Shown here piece by piece: positions 43,392 through 50,696 of a DNA stretch of 64,000 nt (position 1 is the stretch's first letter; every line of letters begins with the position of its first letter). The notes under the pieces are model-generated. The model was not told the DNA's origin and ran no database searches. It saw only the letters and a program-made list of their open reading frames with translations. A program made the translations under genes and the position numbers. The stretch comes from Nostoc sp. ATCC 53789 (GTDB lineage Bacteria; Cyanobacteriota; Cyanobacteriia; Cyanobacteriales; Nostocaceae): assembly GCF_009873495.1 (NCBI RefSeq), contig NZ_CP046703.1, positions 310,001 to 374,000 on the forward strand, written 5' to 3'.

Positions 43392-44528
43392 ATGAATACA
43401 TCGATCGCGAATGATATACTCACGGCTTTGAACATTCTGGTGTTAGAGAAAATTGATGCAGGTTTATTTAAAATTATTGGTAATATACCTGATTGGTTAA
43501 ATCAATTTTCTTGTAAAAATTTAGCATCAGGAATGAATATATCAATACCACATGAAGAGTTTTCTTTTTTAAATAATTTTTTAGTTGATGCCGAAAAATT
43601 TTGGACTAACAATAATACTAAAAAACTCAGTTCAGGTTTATGGACTGAAATAGATGCAACTGGACAAGAATATCAATTTAAAGCTTATGTCATTTGGGTG
43701 GATAATAAGAAATTTTTATTGATTGAGGCGTTGGAAGACTCTTATCAAGAACAGCAGTATATTCTCCAAAAAGCTAGAGAATATAAATTGATTTATCAGC
43801 AATTACTTAAAGATAATCAAAAAAAAGATGTTCTAGTTCATTGTCTTGTCCATGATATAGCAGTGGAATTGAGCGCTATAAACTGCTGTTTTGCACTACT
43901 AGAATTTGAAAACCTAACGCCTAAAGGAAAAGAATATTTAGAAACTGGAATAAAGCAATGTCTCAAACAAGAGATGCTGATTAAAGATATTTTAGACGCT
44001 TTTTCTACTGAAGCAGCATTAACAGAAAATTCTCATATCGATATTGAAGAAGCACCTAATATCTTAAGTTCTATACAAGAGGTAATTGAATTTTCAAAAC
44101 TGAACTTTGCCCTTAATAATATACAATTACAGCTTGCTACCAATATTGATATGACAGCAGACTGGAAAGTTATGGCAGATAAATCTCGTTTAGATAGAGT
44201 GATTTCTAATCTAGTAGAAAATGCTTATAGATATAGTAAACCAGATTCTATTGTGACTATTGGTCTACAACTGGATGGGCAATATGTTTTAGTTACTATA
44301 GATGATTGTGGTTTGGGTGTACCGCCAGAAATGGAAAAGAATTTATTTCAAAAGTTCTCTCAAGGCAAAGGTAAATCAGGGAGAGTTGGTTTAGGTCTTT
44401 ATTTTTGTAGAATCACACTTGAACGCTGGGGAGGTATGATTGGTTATTTACCTCGTCTTGAAGGTGGTTCTAGATTTTGGTTCCGCTTGCCAAGACTAGT
44501 ATCAGTGTTGACATACTCCCCGGTGTGA
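43392..44528 (+). CDS. Histidine kinase with N-terminal PAS-like domain, last gene of the cluster
   Basis: A 378-residue soluble kinase. Residues ~10-135 form the PAS-like module shared with the upstream small protein. The phospho-acceptor is in CLVHDIAVELSAI (about residue 155), an HD-type H-box. The HATPase domain has N-box NLVENAYRYSKP, G1 DDCGLGVP, F-box FQKFSQG and G2 GLGLYFCR, all intact. No transmembrane segment. The gene is 39 bp after the PAS-like gene, and no response regulator is in the cluster, so the output is elsewhere or the kinase signals through the GTPase pathway. The C-terminal SVLTYSPV runs into repeat DNA. Confidence 0.88.
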   Translation: MNTSIANDILTALNILVLEKIDAGLFKIIGNIPDWLNQFSCKNLASGMNISIPHEEFSFLNNFLVDAEKFWTNNNTKKLSSGLWTEIDATGQEYQFKAYVIWVDNKKFLLIEALEDSYQEQQYILQKAREYKLIYQQLLKDNQKKDVLVHCLVHDIAVELSAINCCFALLEFENLTPKGKEYLETGIKQCLKQEMLIKDILDAFSTEAALTENSHIDIEEAPNILSSIQEVIEFSKLNFALNNIQLQLATNIDMTADWKVMADKSRLDRVISNLVENAYRYSKPDSIVTIGLQLDGQYVLVTIDDCGLGVPPEMEKNLFQKFSQGKGKSGRVGLGLYFCRITLERWGGMIGYLPRLEGGSRFWFRLPRLVSVLTYSPV

Positions 44529-44545
44529 ACGCACGGTGATTTTGG

Positions 44546-44697
44546 AGTAATGAGTAATAAGTAATAAGTAATGAGTAATAAGTAATAAGTAATAAGTAAT
44601 GAGTAATAAGTAATGAGTAATAAGTAATAAGTAATGAGTAATGAGTAAATACCCAGTTTTTATCCACTCATTACTCATTACTCTTTACTCATTACTT
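44546..44697. repeat. Heptamer tandem repeat (AGTAATA/AGTAATG) with inverted tail
   Basis: About fourteen 7-bp units of the type AAGTAAT/GAGTAAT (44546-44648), a short spacer with CCCAGTTTTTATCC, then CATTACT-type units in inverted orientation (44665-44697). Such heptamer STRR tracts are typical of heterocystous cyanobacteria. The whole can fold as a long hairpin. Confidence 0.85.
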
Positions 44698-44795
44698 TAA
44701 AACATTGCGTGAAGTACGGGGTTTCAGACCCATATTTTTGATGAGTTAAGAAGTGTCCCGCTTAATAAATTCATTACCGCTAATCGCGTGGTAGG

Positions 44796-47018
44796 CTACT
44801 TCAGATAAATTAGCAAATTCAATCCCGGAATTGTACGAGAAAGAGTCCACAAAACAAGAGTAATGTAAATTACACCTAAACTCCATTCATACCAAGCAAG
44901 CGCAGAGATGATGCCTGGTAAGTGTTCGTCTCGCAGGCGAATGTCGTTAAATCCTAATTTCACTAAGTTGTTGAGACTAAAATCATAGTAGTTGAGCCAG
45001 TTCCAACGGCGATCGCTCAGTAGAGGCATATATCGTTCACGAAATGTCTGATTCCTTGGTATCACTGGTAAACGCCCAATCAACAATCGTAACTGGCGAA
45101 ATGTGCCATCCTCGGTGAAGTAAGAAACGTTCATTAAATCGTGATAACGACCTTGTTGGTAAAGTCGGATCAATAATGCTAGCGGTACGGGGACAATAAT
45201 TATGAAAAGACACCCCAATGTCAGCCAAGGTTGTTGAGCATTGCGAAAGATGGCTAGTAAGCTCAAGAATTCTAAAACGCTAAAACTGATTAATATCGCA
45301 ATGGTTTCGTAAGATGTGGGAATAATTGGTACAGGATGCAGGCGACGATAGCGATCCACTAGCCAAAATAATAAGCCAAAATAGGCGATCGCAACTCCTC
45401 CCACGCCAAACACTAACCAAAAATTTGTCCCATAGCCACTCAACAACAGCAGTACACTCAATCCCAACCAACTCCAAGCTTGCAGTAACCACCCACCAAT
45501 AGAAAGGGATTCGCCAACAATTAAGCGATCGCTTAGTTGTGTGTATTTTTCTAAATCGATGTCTGCTAAAGTCAATAACTCAGTACTATTTCGAAAGGAT
45601 TTTATCAGACGACGCTGGGCGATCGCTGCGGCTTGAGTTGGAGAAAAACCCAGTTTAATCAAACTGGCAACACTTGCACTATTAATATTTGTAGCTGTCA
45701 AACGGCGGCTCATTTCTACTAATCGCAGCTGTTGTTTTGTGTATTCCAGTTCATTAGCATCAGCAACTTGTTGTTGCTGACGGAAATTTTGCCCCAAATT
45801 CCGCAAGATATTTTGATTACCTTGCAATGTAGGAATGCAGAACATCTTCCCAATTTGACCAGGATTACCTAAAATTTTTGCTTGGTTAGAGTTAAAAGTT
45901 AAACCAGGTACGCTTAGACAAGCTTCTGGAGAAAACCTGGCATCGCTAAAATCTGCTTGATTGAGAATACTTGCACCTTGTAAATTAACTGATTGATTAA
46001 ACTCCACTTCTCGAAATATGAGAGCTTGCTCAAAAGTCGCATCTGTTAAAAAGAGAAACTGATTAAAATTTGCTTTAGTAAACTGGGCTTGATTGGCAAA
46101 GCGGACATCAGAAAAATCAGCATTTTCTTGCCATTTCACACTACTGAATTTAGCCAATTGCTTAAAACTTGCCTGGTTGAAGTTAGCAATCTTTTCAAAT
46201 ATACTCCCCTGAAAATCAGCGAATTCTTGAAATTGAGTTTGTTTAAAATTAGCTTTTTCAAAAAAAATACTGCCCTGAAAATTGCTTGGTTGCTTAAATT
46301 TAGTACCACTAAAGCTGACGGGACGACCAAACCGGGTTTCAGCCCAATTCGTGGATTGGAGAAAAGTTGCACCTTGGGCATCCACAGACTGAAGAAAGAA
46401 TGTATGAGAGAACTTCATTTCGCCATTGAAGCGAGTTTGCACGAGTTTCAAGACACCACGAAAGACGGCAATTTCACTGGATGGGGTTGGCTCTGTTCCC
46501 AAAAGCGATCGACAATCTTTGGAGTTCGCTAGCGATTCTAGACAAATAAAGCGCAAACGTGCTAGTTCTTCTTTTTCAGTAGCTGTGAAAATCGGAGCAA
46601 TAGCTTGGGCGTACAAGGAGGTTCTTAAACCCAAATCGCTACCCACAAAATCTCCTAAAATCAGGGCATAGCTGAGGTCTAAACCCAGAGGTTTTGTACC
46701 TAGCTCTTTTCGCAATAGTTGGTAAAAAGCATCACGAAAGCTAGCGTTTTCGGGGCGCAAATCAATCACCATCTTCTGCAAATCTACGGTCAAATTGCCT
46801 TCGCGGAGTGTGGGTGTGCGGAGACGTTCTTGTAATAATTCTAGAGTTAAGGGTGTGCGTTCTGGTTGCGTTTGTGCTGCTGAAGTAGGTAGGGGGAGGA
46901 GGAGAAGTAAAACGCAAAGGAACGCAAAGGAAAGCGCAGAGGTACGCAGATAGAGCTTTCTGGTTATCTTTGCGTTTAACCTCTGGGTGCATCTATGTTT
47001 AAAAAATAAATTATGCAA
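44796..47018 (-). CDS. Pentapeptide-repeat membrane protein with HhH segment
   Basis: A 740-residue protein. An N-terminal signal-like hydrophobic stretch (LSFAFLCVLLLLLPLPTSAA) is followed by ~150 residues of unknown fold, a pentapeptide-repeat beta-helix (about 190-360, units such as ANFKQTQFQEFADFQGSIF), a helix-hairpin-helix-like segment (LIKLGFSPTQAAAIAQRRLI) and four membrane helices at the C-terminus (about 525-735). The start is a TTG at 47018 with no ATG nearby and is uncertain. The DNA encoding residues ~24-36 is an ACGCAAAGGAACGCAAAGG-type repeat, so the signal peptide may have been formed from repeat DNA. Function unknown. Confidence 0.8.
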   Translation of the reverse strand: MHNLFFKHRCTQRLNAKITRKLYLRTSALSFAFLCVLLLLLPLPTSAAQTQPERTPLTLELLQERLRTPTLREGNLTVDLQKMVIDLRPENASFRDAFYQLLRKELGTKPLGLDLSYALILGDFVGSDLGLRTSLYAQAIAPIFTATEKEELARLRFICLESLANSKDCRSLLGTEPTPSSEIAVFRGVLKLVQTRFNGEMKFSHTFFLQSVDAQGATFLQSTNWAETRFGRPVSFSGTKFKQPSNFQGSIFFEKANFKQTQFQEFADFQGSIFEKIANFNQASFKQLAKFSSVKWQENADFSDVRFANQAQFTKANFNQFLFLTDATFEQALIFREVEFNQSVNLQGASILNQADFSDARFSPEACLSVPGLTFNSNQAKILGNPGQIGKMFCIPTLQGNQNILRNLGQNFRQQQQVADANELEYTKQQLRLVEMSRRLTATNINSASVASLIKLGFSPTQAAAIAQRRLIKSFRNSTELLTLADIDLEKYTQLSDRLIVGESLSIGGWLLQAWSWLGLSVLLLLSGYGTNFWLVFGVGGVAIAYFGLLFWLVDRYRRLHPVPIIPTSYETIAILISFSVLEFLSLLAIFRNAQQPWLTLGCLFIIIVPVPLALLIRLYQQGRYHDLMNVSYFTEDGTFRQLRLLIGRLPVIPRNQTFRERYMPLLSDRRWNWLNYYDFSLNNLVKLGFNDIRLRDEHLPGIISALAWYEWSLGVIYITLVLWTLSRTIPGLNLLIYLK

Positions 47019-47027
47019 ATTGTTCGA

Positions 47028-48035
47028 TCATTCGTCGCTAATTAGTAGAACAATTTTACCCGTCACAGAACCGCTTTCAATTAGTTGGTGTGCCTTAGCT
47101 GCTTCTTTTAAAGGAAACTTGTGAGTAACATGAATTTTTAACTTGCCTTCATCGATCCAGGTGGCACATTGTTCGAGAATTTCTGCATGGTGCTGGAGGC
47201 TGTCTTCCAATCCTAGCAACGCTGGTGTCAGCATTAATTCTAAACCAATGCGGAGATTGCGTAATCTCGCAGTTTTCCAAACAGTATTGGCATCTGGTTC
47301 GAGAATCGTCACAATATCACCATATACTCGCACTGCGGGAAAGGTTTTGTGAAAGGTTTCGCCGCCTACGGTATCAAAAGCCAAGTCTACGCCTTCGCCG
47401 CCAGTCCAATCTAATACCGCTTGCACAAAGTCGGTTTGTTTGTAAAAAATTACATGGTCTGCACCAAGTTCTTTGACGAAATTAGCCTTTTCCTCAGAAC
47501 CCACTGTGGTAGAAACAGTAGCACCTTTGAGTTTCGCCAATTGAATTGCTACATGACCGACACCGCCAGCACCCGCATGAATGAAAACCCGTTCCCCAGG
47601 TGACAATCGTCCCCGTTCGTATAAAGCTTCCCAGGCAGTGATTAATACTAAAGGCGCTGCAGCTGCTTCGGCAAAGGAGATAGAGGCAGGTTTACGTGCC
47701 ACAAACCGCTCATCCACAACGGTATATTCAGCATAATTGCCTTGGTGTGCGCCCAAGCCGCCGTAGCAAAAATATACTTCATCGCCTGGGCGAAAACGCT
47801 GAACCCCAGCACCCACAGCCTCAACTACACCAGTACCATCACATCCTAAAATTGTCGGCGTGCGATCGGGGTAGAAAGTGCCTCGGCTACGAAGTTTAGT
47901 GTCAATGGGGTTAATGCCAGCTGCCACCAAACGCACTAAAAGTTCAGTATTCCCTACGGGAGCCGCAGGGTTTGGCACTTCCTGTACTTGCAGAACTTCA
48001 GGACTGCCAGCTGCTGTCATCAAGACTGCTTTCAC
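47028..48035 (-). CDS. MDR-family zinc-free quinone oxidoreductase / alcohol dehydrogenase-like
   Basis: A 335-residue medium-chain dehydrogenase/reductase resembling NADPH:quinone oxidoreductase. GroES-like start MKAVLMTAAGSPEVLQVQEVP, the AAGINPIDTKLR segment, GCDGTGVVEAVGAGV and the nucleotide-binding motif HAGAGGVGHVAIQLAK. The structural zinc cysteines of true alcohol dehydrogenases are absent. The start is a GTG with a strong AGGAGG upstream. A Fur-box-like palindrome lies about 300 bp upstream, but insertion-sequence debris separates it from the gene. Confidence 0.92.
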   Translation of the reverse strand: MKAVLMTAAGSPEVLQVQEVPNPAAPVGNTELLVRLVAAGINPIDTKLRSRGTFYPDRTPTILGCDGTGVVEAVGAGVQRFRPGDEVYFCYGGLGAHQGNYAEYTVVDERFVARKPASISFAEAAAAPLVLITAWEALYERGRLSPGERVFIHAGAGGVGHVAIQLAKLKGATVSTTVGSEEKANFVKELGADHVIFYKQTDFVQAVLDWTGGEGVDLAFDTVGGETFHKTFPAVRVYGDIVTILEPDANTVWKTARLRNLRIGLELMLTPALLGLEDSLQHHAEILEQCATWIDEGKLKIHVTHKFPLKEAAKAHQLIESGSVTGKIVLLISDE

Positions 48036-48148
48036 AATTCTTTCCTCCTGGCTTTAGATGCATATTCTTATGCAACTTTAGCGCAAGAGGGTAGACACAA
48101 AGTTATGTCTGAAGGAAAACTAGTTAAGCAAATTTATCTGGTGAACTA

Positions 48149-48213
48149 CTCCGCCGTAAGACGGACGGAGCTTCCCAATTCATCGGGAATAGCTTCCAGA
48201 ACTCCATAGTTCT
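48149..48213. mobile_element. Remnant of an IS200/IS605-type element end
   Basis: Three small hairpins in a row: CTCCGCCGTAAGACGGACGGAG (48149-48170, split here as CTCCG CCGT AAG ACGG ACGGAG), TTCCC..GGGAA (48172-48189) and AGAACT..AGTTCT (48198-48213). The phrase GAACTACTCCGCCGTAAGAC is known to me as the right end of tnpB-bearing IS605-group elements in Nostoc-type genomes. No transposase is left beside it. The 48036-48499 gap holds nothing else but the two features below. Confidence 0.5.
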
Positions 48214-48341
48214 AGTTAGTCTGACATTCCCTCCAAGGGCAGGAGTCCTGGTTCCCAAGACCCAAATTTTTTTCTTGCAACATATACCTATTAGCTTGGT
48301 TTTCGCTTAGGGACTTCCAGAGAATAAAATATACAGTCAAT

Positions 48342-48360
48342 AAAAATGATAATCATTTTA
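48342..48360. promoter_or_regulatory. Fur-box-like palindrome
   Basis: AAAATGATAATCATTTTA contains AATGATAATCATT, a perfect 13-bp match to the centre of the Fur consensus GATAATGATAATCATTATC; the 19-bp window matches at 15 positions. GATAAT inside it can also serve as a -10 box for transcription to the right, straight into the hairpin that follows. Confidence 0.5.
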
Positions 48361-48361
48361 A

Positions 48362-48402
48362 GGGGGAGAAAGGGGTTGCCAACGGCAACCCCTTTCTCCC
48401 TC
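48362..48402. other. Perfect 19-bp hairpin next to the Fur-like box
   Basis: 48362-48380 pairs with 48384-48402 without mismatch (one G-T pair), loop AAC. It has no T-tract on either strand, so it is not a classical terminator. It may be a mobile-element palindrome or the body of a short RNA driven from the Fur-like site. Confidence 0.6.
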
Positions 48403-48499
48403 AATAAATAGGCAAGATAAATGTCTGCACAAAGAGAGTTCTTAAATGCAGTGAGCTGAATTGCTATCGACTATTTTTGCGCTTTTAACTTTTTGAAAA

Positions 48500-48795
48500 T
48501 TACGTTACTCCACAACAGATATCAATAAACCACTTACCTAAATTTGGTAAATTATCTTCGGTAAAATTAGTCAAACGTTCAATCTTATTTTCAATTTCTT
48601 GCATAGCTTTTTTAGTTAGACGGACTCCGCTAGAGTAAGTCTGAGTAACTAACTTAACAACTGGATTTTTACCATTCCACGTCATAGTCTTAGCAAAATT
48701 TAATGCAGTTTCCACATCGTCTAAAATACTGCCATTCCAATGATTCTCCAAAACAGCCCAAGTGGTTCTTCCGGTGCTTTTATGGTGGTTACTAA
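48500..48795 (-). pseudogene. 3' fragment of a transposase (ISAzo13-like)
   Basis: The frame reads STGRTTWAVLENHWNGSILD, then VETALNFAKTMTWNGKNPVV and KLVTQTYSSGVRLTKKAMQE before the stop at 48500. The LENHWNG / FAKTMTWNGK / GV-LTK-AM pattern is the C-terminal end of transposases annotated as ISAzo13-type. Upstream the frame is closed a few codons before this segment, so the catalytic part is gone. Confidence 0.55.
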
Positions 48796-48962
48796 ATTTT
48801 AGTAAATTTTATTAACTACATTTTAATGATATTTATCCTTAAAACATAGACTGTGTAAGCATTGTAGTAGTTTCACGTATACTGAAATAATCCAAATAGC
48901 ATGATTTATACTATAACACAGTAAAAATTAAGGCTTTCACGCAGTGTGCCGTAGGTATCGCT

Positions 48963-50184
48963 ATGAAATTTACTGTAGAGCAAATCCTGAATCTGCCCGA
49001 TATGAAAGTATTAGATTTTCAAGAAATTGAAGGGGAAGAAATAATTATAACGATAGAAAAAAGCGTTAACTATTCGACTTGCCCATCTTGTGGGCAAAAT
49101 ACTCAGAGTATACATCAAAATCATTGGCGGATGATTCATGATTTATCTTGGAGTAAAAAGCCAGTACTCTTAAAAATAAATCGTCGCCAGTTCAAATGTC
49201 ATAAATGTAAAAAAGTCTTTAGTGAGAAATTGGATTTTGTAGATAAAAGTAAAGGATATACAAAAAGATTAGCAACAGACATAGTACAACAAGTATTAAA
49301 TAGTAATATTCATAGTGTTGCCGAAAGGAATGGATTGAGTGATGAAGAAGTAGAATCAATGTTAAAAAAGCAAGCTTCACAAATATTAAATATTAATCTA
49401 AGCCAGGTAAAAAAGTTAGGTATAGATGAAATAGCTTTAGTTAAAGGTCAAGGAAACTACTTAGCAGTATTAGTGGATTTAGATACTCATAAGCCAATTG
49501 AAATAGTGCAATCACGACGAATAGAAGATATCCGTGAAGTAATTGCTGGCTGGGGATTTGAAGTACTTAATCATGCTTGTTGAAGTGAGTATTGATCTCT
49601 GGTCGCCTTATAAAAGCTTAGTAGAAGATTTAATGCCAAATGCTAACATAACTGCTGACAGGTTTCATGTGATGAAACAAGTAAATGATGAATTAGATAG
49701 GATGCGTAAAACTGAGAAGAAAGCAGCAATGTCGTTAGAAGATAAATCCGAAAAATCTCGCCAACTAGAGGCATTAACTAAAAGCAAATATAGTTTAATT
49801 AAAAATGAAGATTCTTTAAACGAAAAGCAAAAATCAAAATTAAACTCCGTGTTAGAGGTGTCGCCGACTCTGGCTAAAATGCACGCACTTAAAGAACAAT
49901 TCCGCCAGATATTTGAAACCACTAAATCTTGGGGAGATAGCATAACACAATTATTAGATTGGATGTATGATGCACGTTCATACTTTCCGAAAAGTCTAGG
50001 GACAATGGTGAGATGGTTTGGGGAAATAGTCGGTTATTTTGATGGCAGAACTACCAGTGGTACTGTAGAAGGAATTAATAATAAACTCAAGTTAATTAAA
50101 AGACTTGGGTATGGCTTTCGTAATTTTAGCAATTTTCGATTACGCAGTTTATTAAACTGGCACTTTTCTATTAGTTCTCCATAA
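48963..50184 (+). pseudogene. ISL3-family transposase, frameshifted
   Basis: The N-terminal part (48963-49583) has the ISL3 zinc ribbon (CPSCGQ ... FKCHKCKKVF) and the start of the DDE domain (KKLGIDEIALVKGQGNYLAVLVD). It breaks at a stop after EVLNHAC. The second frame resumes with VEVSIDLWSPYKSLVEDLMP and continues through DRFHVMKQVNDELDRMR, EINNKL-type end region GTVEGINNKLKLIKRLGYGF and the usual C-terminus. The break, near 49570-49585, looks like a small indel in the normally continuous sequence EVLN...VSIDLW. Both halves together match a full ISL3 transposase, so the element is inactive unless frameshifting occurs. Confidence 0.85.
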
Positions 50185-50189
50185 AAGTA

Positions 50190-50387
50190 ACGGATGAACC
50201 GAAAAATAGAGGTAGACCTATTAAAATCTCTGTTCCCAGATATCAACAAGAACGTTGTTTTGCTTGGTATCAACGTAAATATCGTCGCCTAGTTGTTCGT
50301 TGGGAACGTAAAAAAGTATATTTTGATGCATTCATTGACCTTGCTACTATTCATATCTGGATTCAAAGAATTTTATTAGTGGGATAG
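50190..50387 (+). pseudogene. 3' remnant of an IS5-like transposase
   Basis: The open frame reads DEPKNRGRPIKISVPRYQQE then RCFAWYQRKYRRLVVRWERK and FDAFIDLATIHIWIQRIL. The ER-FAW-RK-RRLVVRWE...F-AF--LA----W spacing is the C-terminal DDE end of IS5-group transposases, with the third catalytic Glu. It starts directly after the ISL3 gene, which suggests that the ISL3 copy inserted into or next to an IS5-like gene. Confidence 0.6.
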
Positions 50388-50696
50388 GTTCATAGACGTT
50401 TGCTTTTACTACAAGGATACACTTTCTGGATTTTAGCTGACAGAATATTCCACAATTAAATCAATCGGATACCGCGTACCTTTGGTCGGCGTAGCCATCG
50501 CAATGCAGATTATCAGAGTTGGCTGTATTAAAGCAGTATTTTTAAATATAAAACAATACACTTACTGTACTGCTATTGCACATATCTATCTTTAGGAATA
50601 GAAAAATTTCATTCTGATTTCATTTTCTTATGAAACTCTATGAATAGGGTGAACGGTAAGACATATCAGACATTTATATACCTTCATTGATGACAA
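50388..50696. other. Intergenic region before the ClC gene
   Basis: About 310 bp. A GGTCGGCGTAGCCATCGC dispersed-repeat fragment lies near 50484-50501. Otherwise AT-rich with no gene seen; it must contain the ClC promoter. Confidence 0.5.

Noticed and set aside
48342..48402. Naming the Fur-box hairpin IsaR1
   Set aside because: The hairpin lacks a single-stranded 5' part and a terminator, and I cannot confirm the sequence from memory.
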